Shown here: piece by piece, positions 14,742-21,976 of the stretch
Layout of the letters: every line of letters begins with the position of its first letter
Position numbering within the stretch: the stretch's first letter is position 1
Origin: JACQZU01 sp041908165
Lineage (GTDB): Bacteria; Acidobacteriota; Holophagae; Holophagales; Holophagaceae
DNA: 36,353 bases
Assembly: GCA_041908165.1 (NCBI GenBank)
Contig: JAYRFV010000094.1
Location: forward strand, 1-36,353
Direction: 5' to 3'
Notes under the pieces: model-generated
What the model saw: the letters and a program-made list of their open reading frames with translations, nothing else
What the model was told of the DNA's origin: nothing
Databases searched by the model: none
Position numbers and translations under genes: made by a program

Positions 14742-15671
14742 TCAGACCCCGTAGAAGTAGAAGAACCTGGGCAGGGTGTTCAGCTCGCCCTTGAAGACGA
14801 AGACCCGCTTGTGTTCGAGGATGTAGCGGATCTCGCTGTTCGGGTCGGCCAGATTGCCGAACTTGCGAGAGCCGGTCGGGCAGATCTCCGCGCAGGCGGG
14901 GTAGAGGCCCTTGCGGGTGCGCTGGATGCAGAAGGTGCACTTCTCCACGACGCCCTTGGCGCGCGGCCGGTTGCCGAAGTAGTGGGTCTCCGGGTTCAGT
15001 TCCTCGGCGGGCAGGTGCGGCTCGCCCCAGTTGAAGTGCCGGGCGCCGTAGGGGCAGGCCGCCATGCAGTAGCGGCAGCCGATGCACCAGTTGTAGTCCA
15101 CCACCGTGATCCCGTCCGGCTCCTGCCAGGTGGCGCCCACCGGGCAGACCTTGACGCAGGGGGCCTTGCGGCACTGCTGGCACTGGACCGGCATGTAGAA
15201 GTGGCCCTCGCGGGGGACCTCGGCCGGATTGTAGTAGGGGTTGGCCTCCTGGAGGTCGACGCCCTTCTCCTTCTCCATCTCCAGCACCCGGATCCACTGG
15301 ACCTGCGGATCCCGGCTCTGGTTGTTCTCCTTGACGCAGGCGTGAACGCAGCGCCGGCAGCCGATGCAGCGGGACAGGTCGAGGGCGTAGGCGAAGAGGG
15401 TTCCCTGGATCGGGGGCTCCAATCCCACCCGGACTTTCCTGCCGTACGTCTGCTGGTACTCCCGCTCGAGCCGGGCGATGACCTTCTTGACCTCGTCCGT
15501 GGAAAGCTCCTTGAAATTGCGCTGGAGGAATTCCTCCGCGCTCAGCTTGTCGCAACCGGTGAGGGCCCCGGCTACGGCGGCCACCGCCGCGCCCAGGAAC
15601 CGGCGGCGGGAGCCGAGCGGTCCTGCGGGGCGGCCTCCCCTGAGGCTCACGGTCCTTCTGCGTCCGCTCAC
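14742..15671 (-). CDS. Tat-exported 4Fe-4S ferredoxin-like lipoprotein subunit
   Basis: A 309-residue electron-transfer subunit. A twin-arginine signal with SRRRFLGAA (21-29) leads to LTGC with Cys40 in lipobox position, predicting a Tat-exported lipoprotein on the periplasmic side. After a helical spacer (42-80), sixteen cysteines in DmsB/NrfC/PsrB order can hold four [4Fe-4S] clusters: 102/105/108/112, 164/167/172/176, 196/199/202/206 and 245/248/260/264. Such subunits wire a quinone site in NrfD to a periplasmic partner. The GTG at 15671 is preferred because it overlaps the upstream stop (GTGA); GTG at 15650 is an alternative and keeps the Tat signal. It sits directly before the first nrfD gene, its likely partner. 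Confidence 0.88.
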   Translation of the reverse strand: MSGRRRTVSLRGGRPAGPLGSRRRFLGAAVAAVAGALTGCDKLSAEEFLQRNFKELSTDEVKKVIARLEREYQQTYGRKVRVGLEPPIQGTLFAYALDLSRCIGCRRCVHACVKENNQSRDPQVQWIRVLEMEKEKGVDLQEANPYYNPAEVPREGHFYMPVQCQQCRKAPCVKVCPVGATWQEPDGITVVDYNWCIGCRYCMAACPYGARHFNWGEPHLPAEELNPETHYFGNRPRAKGVVEKCTFCIQRTRKGLYPACAEICPTGSRKFGNLADPNSEIRYILEHKRVFVFKGELNTLPRFFYFYGV

Positions 15672-16201
15672 GGGGCACCTACTTTCCGGGCCCGGATCTG
15701 CCCCGGCGCGGCCGGCGGAGGCATGGGCTTGAGCGCCTTGAACCGGGGCGAGTGCGGATTGTGGCAGTGCACGCAGAGCAGGTACTGCTTGGGGCCGTCC
15801 CAGCTGCCGGTGCGCTTGCCGTGCACCCCGACCCGCCAGTCCCGGAACTTGTCGCCGTGGCACTGGCCGCAGAGCTGGTAGGAGGCGGTGAAGGCAAGCT
15901 TGTCGCCGTTGACCAGGTGCAGCTTGTCCCGGTCCATCAGGTCGTGGCAGTCCAGGCACCAGCGGCTGTCGGGGCCGTGCTTCAGCTCGATCTCGTCGTG
16001 CATGGCCAGCTTCCGGCGCCTCGGGTCCGGCTTCTGGGTCCGGTTGTCGTGGCAGCTGCTGCAGGGGAAGACCCCGTCCGTGAAGGGCGGCGAGGGCACC
16101 TGGATCTCCTCCGCCGGGGCCTTGGACGGCGCGGGCTTCGGCGCGTCGGAGCCGCCGGCCAGGAGGGCCAGTCCGGCGGCGCACAGGATGAGGGAACGCA
16201 C
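15668..16201 (-). CDS. Periplasmic tetraheme c-type cytochrome
   Basis: A 177-residue protein with a Sec signal (RSLILCAAGLALLAGG) and four CxxCH heme-binding sites starting at Cys47, 82, 111 and 143. Extra histidines (His68, His75, His95, His128, His150) could be sixth ligands. The spacing resembles NrfH/cytochrome c7-like or octaheme-fragment folds of the multiheme superfamily. The proline-rich C-terminus (PMPPPAAPGQI) is probably disordered. GTG at 16201 has GGGAG five bases upstream; GTG at 16207 is an alternative. It lies between the two ferredoxin-like genes, suggesting that it accepts electrons from or donates them to the complex in the periplasm. Confidence 0.88.
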   Translation of the reverse strand: MRSLILCAAGLALLAGGSDAPKPAPSKAPAEEIQVPSPPFTDGVFPCSSCHDNRTQKPDPRRRKLAMHDEIELKHGPDSRWCLDCHDLMDRDKLHLVNGDKLAFTASYQLCGQCHGDKFRDWRVGVHGKRTGSWDGPKQYLLCVHCHNPHSPRFKALKPMPPPAAPGQIRARKVGAP

Positions 16202-16212
16202 GGTCACTCCCG

Positions 16213-16974
16213 CTACCGGACCGAGCCGTCCATGCCGTTGTAGTAGGTCTTTGAATGGGTGGCCAGGTGCGCCTTCAGCACCTGGACCTTGTGGGTGCGC
16301 AGCCATTCGTGGATGGGGTCCTTGGGGTCCTTGAGGTCGCCGAGGACCCGCGTGGCGGTCGGACAGACCTCGCAGCAGGCGGTGGTGAGGCCCTTGGTGA
16401 TCCGGTGATAGCAGAGCGTGCACTTGTCGACGGTCTCGGTGCGCGGGTCGATGTAGCGGCAGCCGTAGGGGCAGGCCTGCACGCAGTAGCGGCAGCCCAG
16501 GCAGTAGCTCTTGTCGACCAGGACCGCGCCGTCGGGGGAGACGTAGGTCGCGCCCACCGGGCAGACCTGGGTGCAGGGAGAGTCGGCGCAGGCGTTGCAG
16601 AGCTTGGGCACGAAGAAGTTCTTGCTGCCGTCGCCGGCGCGGTGCTTCTCCGGAAATCCGTCGTAGCCGCCGTTCGGCGAATCCACCTCGGGGATCTCGC
16701 TGTCCGGCACGACGTGGTAGCGCTCCACCCAGGTGCGGAAGAAGAACGGCTCGAGGGGAACGTCGTTCTCCTTCTTGCAGGCGCGCACGCAGCCGCCGCA
16801 GCCGATGCACTTCTCGATGTCGATCATCATGGCCCACCAGTGGTCGAGGGCCTTGTAGGAGGGCGCGGCCTCGGGGGTGCCGGCCAGCACGTAGGGCAGG
16901 GCGGCGCCAGCGGCGCCGGTGAGGAACAGGGCCTTGCCGGCGACTTCGAGGAACTGGCGGCGGGCGAGGGTCAT
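16213..16974 (-). CDS. Tat-exported 4Fe-4S ferredoxin-like subunit
   Basis: A 253-residue protein with a twin-arginine leader (ARRQFLEVAGKALFLTGAAG). The sixteen cluster cysteines form four groups: 56/59/62/66, 126/129/134/138, 158/161/164/168, and 185/188 with 200 or 201 and 204. An additional Cys172 follows CPYG. The order and spacing match the DmsB/NrfC/PsrB/DsrO family, which carries four [4Fe-4S] clusters. Unlike the second ferredoxin-like subunit of this operon, it lacks a lipobox, so its leader may be cleaved or stay as an anchor. ATG overlaps the stop of the first cytochrome gene (ATGA). A 20-residue basic/aromatic tail (AHLATHSKTYYNG) ends the protein. Confidence 0.9.
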   Translation of the reverse strand: MTLARRQFLEVAGKALFLTGAAGAALPYVLAGTPEAAPSYKALDHWWAMMIDIEKCIGCGGCVRACKKENDVPLEPFFFRTWVERYHVVPDSEIPEVDSPNGGYDGFPEKHRAGDGSKNFFVPKLCNACADSPCTQVCPVGATYVSPDGAVLVDKSYCLGCRYCVQACPYGCRYIDPRTETVDKCTLCYHRITKGLTTACCEVCPTATRVLGDLKDPKDPIHEWLRTHKVQVLKAHLATHSKTYYNGMDGSVR

Positions 16975-17495
16975 TTCTTCACCTCCTTGGCGGCGGGCTT
17001 CGGCGCCGTCCCGGCGCCCTTGATCTTCTGCGGAGCGTGGTGCGCGTGGCATTCCGTGCAGACGCCGCCGCCCATGTGGTTCTTCGGGTCGACCTGCCTG
17101 AAACCCCGGGGCTTGGCGACATCGGTGCGGTGGCAGTCCAGGCAGAGCGGGACGATCGCGGCGCCGGCGGGCTTCTGCGGCTTCGCAGCGGAGGGGTCGG
17201 CGGCGGTGGCGTGGGCGTTCTGCGCGCCATGGCAGGACTCGCAGGACAGCGCCGCGTGGCGGCTGCCCTTCTGCGCTTCCTCGACGTCGGCATGGCACTC
17301 CAGGCATGCCTTGCGGCCCGCGAAAACCAGCGGTTTGTTGCGGTTGTCGGCCAGGGAGCCGACCCGGTAGTGCCCCAGTTCGCCGAAGCCCTTGGGGATG
17401 AAGACCGCGCGCAGCAGGATGAACAGCACCAGGCCGAGCAGGAACAGGCCGGCGACGCGCAGGATGTGCTGGGAGTTCGGGAAGAGCTTCGGCAT
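16971..17495 (-). CDS. Membrane-anchored tetraheme c-type cytochrome
   Basis: A 174-residue protein with one N-terminal membrane helix (residues about 11-29, ILRVAGLFLLGLVLFILLR), not followed by a clear cleavage site, so it is probably anchored. The segment GFGELGHYR then leads to four CxxCH sites starting at Cys64, 85, 118 and 146. His42, His80, His95, His140 and His152-153 are possible distal ligands. The C-terminus is Lys/Ala-rich. The 'GHYR...N.P..FAGR.AC..CH' start is common among NapC/NrfH-like or ActA-like cytochromes. ATG at 17495 was chosen because the membrane helix follows at once; the ATG at 17522 only adds a basic stretch. It is the first gene of the operon, behind a 386-base regulatory region. 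Confidence 0.87.
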   Translation of the reverse strand: MPKLFPNSQHILRVAGLFLLGLVLFILLRAVFIPKGFGELGHYRVGSLADNRNKPLVFAGRKACLECHADVEEAQKGSRHAALSCESCHGAQNAHATAADPSAAKPQKPAGAAIVPLCLDCHRTDVAKPRGFRQVDPKNHMGGGVCTECHAHHAPQKIKGAGTAPKPAAKEVKK

Positions 17496-17881
17496 GCGGG
17501 GCCCTTTCGGAATTCGGTGCATTGAAAGACGAGAATGGAATCTGGAGCCCGCAGGGTCCGCAATGGGTCCGCGCACTGACCTGCTGGCCCTGGGAAGGTT
17601 GGATTCCTCAGGGCAGGGGACTGAAGGGTGGGTCGGGTTGGTGACCCTGATGGTAGCAACTGGATTGCATCCAGATGGGTAATGTTTTTTCGCCGCGGCC
17701 GCCACCTTCACGTGCGCCGTTCCTGAACGCAAGCTTGCAGACAGCCCAAGGCCAGGGCGGGGTCGCGAAGGCAATCCCGTGTTTAAACACTCGAACGATT
17801 AACGGATGGTTGAATCCGAATTTGAGCCAGGGCCAAGCCCACGCGACGTCGTGTTGTGACCGTCGGCACCTCCGGCGCGGC
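17496..17881. promoter_or_regulatory. 386-base regulatory gap upstream of the cytochrome/NrfD operon
   Basis: No gene is seen here, and the region is less GC-rich than its surroundings. It contains three perfect palindromes: CTGGAT-tgc-ATCCAG at 17660-17674, GCAAGCTTGC at 17729-17738 and GTGTTTAAACAC at 17779-17790. A T6 run lies at 17685-17690. The operon promoter must read leftward from here, because recR upstream ends at 17882 on the same strand. No convincing -35/-10 pair or known riboswitch was found. The palindromes are candidate operator sites for redox-responsive control. Confidence 0.5.
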
Positions 17882-18487
17882 TCAGTTCTGCTGCAGAGGA
17901 CGCCGGCCCTGCAGGGCGCGGTCCAGGGTGAGGTCGTCGGCGTACTCGAGGTCGCTGCCGATCGGCAGTCCGAGGCCGATGCGGGAGACACCCAGCCCCA
18001 GCGGCTCGAGGATGCGGGCCAGCCACGCGGCGGTGGATTCGCCGTCGAGGGTGGGGTTGGTGGCCAGGACGATTTCCCGAACCTGCCCGTCCTCGAGCCG
18101 GTGCAGCAGTTCGCGGACCCGCAGCTGGTCGGGGCCGACGCCCTTCAGCGGGCTGATCAGGCCGCCGAGGACGTGGTAGCGGCCGGCATAGCGGCCGCTG
18201 CGCTCGAAGCTGAGGACGTTGCTGGCCTCGGCCACGACCACCAGCACCGCCGGATCGCGCCGGGGGTCGCTGCAGATCGCGCACAGGGGCTGGTCGGCGA
18301 ACCCGCCACAGGCTTCGCAGAACCCGACCCGCTCTGCCGCCTGGCGCAGAAGCTCGGCGAGGTGCTCCATGCTCTGCGGGCCTTCCTTCAGCAGGTGCAG
18401 CGCCATCCGCTGCGCGCTCTTCGAGCCGATCCCGGGCAGCCCCTGGAGGGCCTCCACCACGGCTTCGAGCGGGGCGGGAAGCTTCAC
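17882..18487 (-). CDS. recR: Recombination mediator RecR
   Basis: A 201-residue ring-forming protein that with RecO loads RecA on gapped DNA. It has the helix-hairpin-helix LQGLPGIGSKSAQRMALHLL (15-34), the zinc-binding CEACGGFADQPLCAIC (four Cys), and a Toprim domain starting LVVVAEASNVLSFERSGRYAGRYHVLGGLISPL. The C-terminal GLPIGSDLEYADDLTLDRALQGR is standard. The start is GTG at 18487, seven bases after the ybaB stop. The ybaB-recR pairing is the conserved bacterial arrangement, although dnaX, the usual first gene, is replaced upstream by thiL and a DUF2062 gene. The stop is near the end of the regulatory gap of the cytochrome operon. Confidence 0.96.
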   Translation of the reverse strand: MKLPAPLEAVVEALQGLPGIGSKSAQRMALHLLKEGPQSMEHLAELLRQAAERVGFCEACGGFADQPLCAICSDPRRDPAVLVVVAEASNVLSFERSGRYAGRYHVLGGLISPLKGVGPDQLRVRELLHRLEDGQVREIVLATNPTLDGESTAAWLARILEPLGLGVSRIGLGLPIGSDLEYADDLTLDRALQGRRPLQQN

Positions 18488-18494
18488 GCCGGGC

Positions 18495-18800
18495 TCAGAA
18501 CTTCATTCCGGGCGGCAGCCCCAGGCCCCCGGCCATCCCGGACGTGGACTTCTGCATGGCCTCCTCCGCCTTCGCGAAGGCGTCCTTGTAGGCCGCGAGC
18601 AGCAGGTCCTCGAGCATGGAGGGGTCCTCGGGGTCGATGGCCTCCTTGGCGATGCTCACCGACTGCGGCTCCTTGGCGCCGTTGAGGACGACCTTCACCA
18701 GTTCCCCGCCGGCAGTGCCTTCGACCCGCAGGCTCTGCTGGGTCTCCAGCAGCTTCGCCTGCATCTGCTGCGCCTGGCGCATGAGGAAGCGCATGTCCAT
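18495..18800 (-). CDS. ybaB: YbaB/EbfC family nucleoid-associated protein
   Basis: A 101-residue DNA-binding protein of the YbaB/EbfC family, which forms tweezer-shaped dimers and is almost always encoded next to recR. It begins MDMRFLMRQAQQMQAKLLETQQSL, the diagnostic long helix. VEGTAGGELVKVVLNG and DPEDPSMLEDLLLAAYKDAFAKAEEAM follow. The C-terminus ends GLPPGMKF, also typical. ATG at 18800 has GGAG six bases upstream; a TTG 18 bases further up is less likely. It lies 37 bases after the DUF2062 gene and seven bases before recR. Confidence 0.95.
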   Translation of the reverse strand: MDMRFLMRQAQQMQAKLLETQQSLRVEGTAGGELVKVVLNGAKEPQSVSIAKEAIDPEDPSMLEDLLLAAYKDAFAKAEEAMQKSTSGMAGGLGLPPGMKF

Positions 18801-18837
18801 GACCGCTCCGAAAGGCAAAGGGTAGCAGGGGCCGGGT

Positions 18838-19416
18838 TCAGGTGGACCCGGCTCCGGGGGGATCGTCCGGATCGGTCGCGCCGGAGTCCTGGGGCTGCCG
18901 GTGCAGGTGCGGGAGGTGGATCCGCTCCCAGTGCACCCGGCGCAGGCGCAGGGTCAGCCAGCGCATGCCGAAGAACCCGACCACCAGGGATCCCAGCGCA
19001 AGGGCGAAGCCGCCCAGGAGGTAGGGCCAGAGGATCGGCTCCAGCATCCGGTGCAGGGCCAGCAGCCCCTCCTTGGAGGCGAAGCTCCGCCAGCCGATGG
19101 CCTTCCACTGGATCTGCGAGAGGTCCAGGCTCAGCCCGCGGCCGAGCAGCAGGTTGCCGGCGTAGGCGGAGGCGGTGGCGATCGGGACCATGGTCCAGGG
19201 GTTGTTGATGAAGGCGGCCAGCAGCATGAGCGGACGGTGGAGACGCCTGAAGGCGAAGCACAGGGCCAGGATCATCCCGGTGTGGGTGCCGAGCAGCGGG
19301 TTCCACGCGATCGCCAGGCCGATGGCGAAGCTCCAGGCCACCTGCTCGGCGCTCAGTTCCGGATGCAGGATGTGGTCGCGCAGGCGCTGGCGGAGGGTGG
19401 GCCGGACGGGGTTCAT
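18838..19416 (-). CDS. DUF2062 domain membrane protein
   Basis: A 192-residue inner-membrane protein. After a basic amphipathic N-terminus (TLRQRLRDHILHP), the DUF2062 core SAEQVAWSFAIGLAIAWNPLLGTHTGMILALCFAFRRLHRPLML is followed by FINNPWTMVPIATASAYAGNLLLG. A third hydrophobic segment is YLLGGFALALGSLVVGFFG. The C-terminus is basic then acidic (ATDPDDPPGAG). The family is widespread in proteobacteria and acidobacteria and has no established biochemical function. ATG overlaps the thiL stop (ATGA), so it is translated with thiL. Confidence 0.88.
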   Translation of the reverse strand: MNPVRPTLRQRLRDHILHPELSAEQVAWSFAIGLAIAWNPLLGTHTGMILALCFAFRRLHRPLMLLAAFINNPWTMVPIATASAYAGNLLLGRGLSLDLSQIQWKAIGWRSFASKEGLLALHRMLEPILWPYLLGGFALALGSLVVGFFGMRWLTLRLRRVHWERIHLPHLHRQPQDSGATDPDDPPGAGST

Positions 19417-20330
19417 CGGTCTCCTGTGGCAGCGAAGTGGTCGAACCCGAGGTCGGGCAGCGGCTGCCGGACACCGTCCCGGATCGCCAGCAGCGGCGCC
19501 GAAGCCTCCGGTATGGCCACCGCCACGGCGCGCAGGGCGACGCCCAGGCGGGCTTCGAGGGCGGCCTGGTCGAGGCTGGAGGCGAAGCAGCGGGCATAGT
19601 CCTCGCCCCCTACAAATTCCTCCGCGGCGATGCCGTCGGCCAGCACCAGGCTGCAGCCGGAGGCCAGGGCCAGCCGGCGCAGGTCGGTGCTCAGGCCGTC
19701 GCTGAGGTCGAGGCAGGCGTGGACCTCGGGAAGGGCGGCGAGCCGGGGCCCCAGGCCCAGGTTCGGACGGGGGTCGAGGTGGGCGGCCAGGTCCGGGTCG
19801 GGGCAGGCCGGGTCCCACCGGCGGCCGGCGCGGAGCGCCCGCAGGCCCCTCAGGCTGCGGCCCAGGGCCTGGTCGACGAAGATCCGGTCCCCCGGAACCA
19901 CCCCGCTGCGGTCGAGCCAGCGATCAGCCCGCCCGAAGGCGGTCACGCCGAGGCCGATCCCTTCGGGCCGGCCCACCGTGTCTCCACCCAGGACCGGGAT
20001 CCCGGCCTCCCGGGCGACCTCGGCAAGGCCCTCGAGGAGTGCGTCCATCCAGGCCGGATCGAGATCCGGCGGCAGGGCCAGGGTGAGGGTGAAGCCCACG
20101 GGCCGGGCACCGCTGGCGTCCAGGTCGGAGAGGTTCACCGTGAGCAGCTTCCGGCCGAGCAGCCGGGGCGGATGCCACTCCCGGAGGAAATGGGTGCCCT
20201 CCTCCATGAGATCCGTGGTCACGAGCAGCTTTCCGGCCCCGGGCACCCGGCCGCAATCGTCGGTGAGGCCGGCTCCGCCGGGGAGGAGTTCCTTCACCCG
20301 GGCCAGGACAGCCTCTTCGCGCATCGCCAT
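19413..20330 (-). CDS. thiL: Thiamine-monophosphate kinase
   Basis: A 305-residue ATP-dependent enzyme that phosphorylates thiamine monophosphate to thiamine pyrophosphate, the last step of the pathway. The AIR-synthase-like fold shows GLTDDCGRV (Asp24, Asp25; metal binding), VTTDLMEEGTHF (37-48), VNLSDLDASGARP, VLGGDTVG (113-120), CLDLSDGLSTDL and GGEDYARCF. These correspond one by one to the family's ATP/Mg and substrate motifs. ATG at 20330 is taken; an ATG two codons on is equally possible and no strong ribosome site is seen. It heads the minus-strand unit thiL-DUF2062-ybaB-recR and is divergent from the ferredoxin gene. Confidence 0.93.
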   Translation of the reverse strand: MAMREEAVLARVKELLPGGAGLTDDCGRVPGAGKLLVTTDLMEEGTHFLREWHPPRLLGRKLLTVNLSDLDASGARPVGFTLTLALPPDLDPAWMDALLEGLAEVAREAGIPVLGGDTVGRPEGIGLGVTAFGRADRWLDRSGVVPGDRIFVDQALGRSLRGLRALRAGRRWDPACPDPDLAAHLDPRPNLGLGPRLAALPEVHACLDLSDGLSTDLRRLALASGCSLVLADGIAAEEFVGGEDYARCFASSLDQAALEARLGVALRAVAVAIPEASAPLLAIRDGVRQPLPDLGFDHFAATGDR

Positions 20331-20441
20331 GGCGCCAGTGTCCCACATCACAGTCGGGCCCGAGGCCAGGGGACAAGGGCGATCCGGGATGATAGGTTTA
20401 GGCAATCACCCGGCGGGCGTCCGGCGACCTGGAGGAATCTT

Positions 20442-20696
20442 ATGGCCATCACCAAGGTTTGGATCGACGAAGGCTGCATCGTGTGCAACGCCTGCGAGGC
20501 CGAGTGCCCCGACGTCTTCCATGTCACCGACACCAGCTGCAACATCAACGGCGCCGTGCGCAAGGACGGCATCGACTCCGAGAACCGCGAGGAGATGTCG
20601 GAGCTGCTCGACGACAAGCAGACCGAACTCGAGGCCGCCATCGAGGCCGCCATCGCCGGCTGCCCGGTCGAGGTCATCAAGATCGAGAAGGCCTAA
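20442..20696 (+). CDS. Small 4Fe-4S ferredoxin
   Basis: An 84-residue soluble electron carrier. The N-terminal motif has cysteines 12, 15, 18 and 22 (CIVCNACEAECPDVF) and a distal CPVE near the C-terminus (AGCPVEVIKIEKA), the pattern of single-cluster ferredoxins. An extra Cys lies in TDTSCNING. The protein is very acidic in its central helix (ENREEMSELLDDKQTELEAA), which is usual for interaction with reductases. GGAGG lies seven bases before the ATG, so the start is firm. It is a single gene, followed by a hairpin and then an intergenic repeat. The redox partner is unknown. Confidence 0.93.
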   Translation: MAITKVWIDEGCIVCNACEAECPDVFHVTDTSCNINGAVRKDGIDSENREEMSELLDDKQTELEAAIEAAIAGCPVEVIKIEKA

Positions 20697-20703
20697 GTCG
20701 TCC

Positions 20704-20921
20704 GGGGGTTCCGCGCTGCGCGCCCACCCCCGGGCCCCCCGTTCGGGCCAGGCTGAGCCTGGCCCGAACGCTATGTGCGGGAATCGGCCTGCCCCAACGG
20801 TTCGTGGGGATCCCCGGTGATGAAAGCAAAGGCCCGGCTTTGCCCGGTCCGCGGGCGGGGGCCTTTGCGCGGGGGTGCGGGGCGGTCCGCCGAAGCGGTG
20901 GGCGCGCAGCGCGGAACCCCC
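20704..20921. repeat. Intergenic hairpin repeat, copy A with inverted half copy
   Basis: Two perfect 25-base inverted arms lie at 20704-20728 (begins GGGGGTTCCGCGCTGC) and 20897-20921 (ends GCAGCGCGGAACCCCC). The right-hand unit, 20822-20921, is homologous to 24349-24435. It consists of a hairpin GCAAAGGCCC (20826-20835) / GGGCCTTTGC (20859-20868), then GCGCGGGGGTGCGGGG, a mini-hairpin CCGC-cgaa-GCGG and the arm. The left arm is an isolated reverse-complement piece. The element fills the gap between the convergent ferredoxin and cheX genes, ending nine bases from the cheX stop. Confidence 0.85.
20741..20769. terminator. Long perfect hairpin after the ferredoxin gene
   Basis: GTTCGGGCCAGGC (20741-20753) and GCCTGGCCCGAAC (20757-20769) pair over 13 bases with a TGA loop, 44 bases after the ferredoxin stop. 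No U-run follows, so termination may be weak, bidirectional or Rho-assisted. Confidence 0.6.
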
Positions 20922-20930
20922 AGATGGAAT

Positions 20931-21395
20931 TCAGTTCTCGCGGAGGCCGACGTTGACCTCGAAGTCGCCGTGCTCGGTCTGGAACGGGATGGCGATGCAG
21001 GGGACGTCCCCGGAGCGGCTGATCATGTGGCCCTTGCCCATGACCACGGTGGGGATGGAGATGTTCAGCTGGAAGCCTTCCTGGATGAGCAGGCGGCGGG
21101 CGTCGCCCACCACGATGTTGCCGATTTCGCCGATGGCGTCCTGGACCGCCTGGCTCATCCCGCTGATCTCCTCCATGAGCATGTTGGAGGCGATCTTGCA
21201 GGCCAGCCCTTCGGGGACCGAGATGATGATCGACCCGGAAGTCTCGCCGGTGAGGCCGATGATCGCCGAGATGTCGTAGGTGGTGATCAGGTCCTCCTTC
21301 ACGGAGAGCCCCACCTTCTCGGCCTTGATGCCCGCCATCATGTCCAGGCTGCGGACCGTGGATTCGATGAAGGGATTGATGTAGGCGACATTCAT
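20931..21395 (-). CDS. cheX: Chemotaxis protein CheX
   Basis: A 154-residue CheC/CheX/FliY-family phosphatase that dephosphorylates CheY-P and so resets the chemotaxis signal. It starts MNVAYINPFIESTVRSLDMMAG. The single active-site helix has the paired Glu90 and Asn93 of EIGNIVVGDARRLL, as in CheX, where one such motif is enough in a dimer. GLTGETSGSIIISVPEG and MLMEEISGM are also typical. No membrane segment is present. ATG has GGGGA eight bases upstream. It is a solitary gene, not within a che cluster, and its 3' end abuts the intergenic repeat. Confidence 0.93.
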   Translation of the reverse strand: MNVAYINPFIESTVRSLDMMAGIKAEKVGLSVKEDLITTYDISAIIGLTGETSGSIIISVPEGLACKIASNMLMEEISGMSQAVQDAIGEIGNIVVGDARRLLIQEGFQLNISIPTVVMGKGHMISRSGDVPCIAIPFQTEHGDFEVNVGLREN

Positions 21396-21420
21396 GGAGG
21401 TCCCCGGAGCTGCGGCTTCA

Positions 21421-21435
21421 GTTCCGGATCGGAAC
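21421..21435. promoter_or_regulatory. 15-base palindrome between cheX and yqeY
   Basis: GTTCCG-gat-CGGAAC is a perfect inverted repeat in the 131-base divergent gap, 26 bases upstream of the cheX ATG. Possible operator; no regulator can be named. Confidence 0.35.
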
Positions 21436-21526
21436 GGCCTGGATTAAGTTGAGTTTTGTTCTTGGGAATTGCTGGAACGGCGATTCAAGGGCAGGATTTA
21501 TCTTTGGCAGCACGAAGGGATACAGG

Positions 21527-21976
21527 ATGCTGGACCGGCTTCAATCCGAGCTCAAGTCCGCCATGTTGGCCAAGGACGGCCCGCGGACCCAGGTCCTGCG
21601 CATGGCCCTGGCCGCCTACCGCAACGAGGCGGTCGCCAGGGGCCTGGGGCCCCAGGGGCTCCTTGCCGATAACGATGCCCTCACCGTGTTCAAGCGGCTG
21701 GTAAAATCCCGAGAAGATTCCGTTCAGCAATACGAGCAGGCCGGCGCCCTCGACCGGGCCGCCGCGGAGCGGGCGGAAATCGACGTCCTCAAGGGGTTCC
21801 TCCCGGCGATGCTGGAGGGGGACCGGCTCGTGGCCGCCGTCCGCGAGGCGATCGCCGCCAGCGGCGCGGCGTCCCGCAAGGACGTCGGCCTGGTGAACAA
21901 GGCCCTCCAGGCCAGGCATTCCGGCGCCTACGACGGCAAGGCCGCCAACCTGATCATCCAGTCGTTGCTGCAATGA
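21527..21976 (+). CDS. yqeY: GatB/YqeY domain-containing protein
   Basis: A 149-residue protein of the YqeY family, similar to the tail domain of the GatB subunit of tRNA-dependent amidotransferase. It shows MLDRLQSELKSAMLAKDGPRTQVLRMALAAYRNEAVARG, then FKRLVKSREDSVQQYEQAGALDRAAAERAEIDVLKGFLPAML, and the terminal ASRKDVGLVNKAL. Family members bind tRNA or act near rpsU and dnaG in many genomes; the exact role is not settled. ATG at 21527 has AAGGGA upstream; the longer frame upstream has no conserved residues. proS follows after 87 bases. Confidence 0.93.
   Translation: MLDRLQSELKSAMLAKDGPRTQVLRMALAAYRNEAVARGLGPQGLLADNDALTVFKRLVKSREDSVQQYEQAGALDRAAAERAEIDVLKGFLPAMLEGDRLVAAVREAIAASGAASRKDVGLVNKALQARHSGAYDGKAANLIIQSLLQ

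Noticed and set aside
17640..17692. Possible TPP or c-di-GMP riboswitch in the gap before the cytochrome operon (ACCCTGAT-like string, palindrome and T6)
   Set aside because: The conserved core strings of these riboswitches could not be aligned on either strand, and the T6 run faces away from the operon.
17779..17790. GTGTTTAAACAC as a Rex redox-repressor site
   Set aside because: Rex sites have GTG and CAC separated by eight bases; here the spacing is six.
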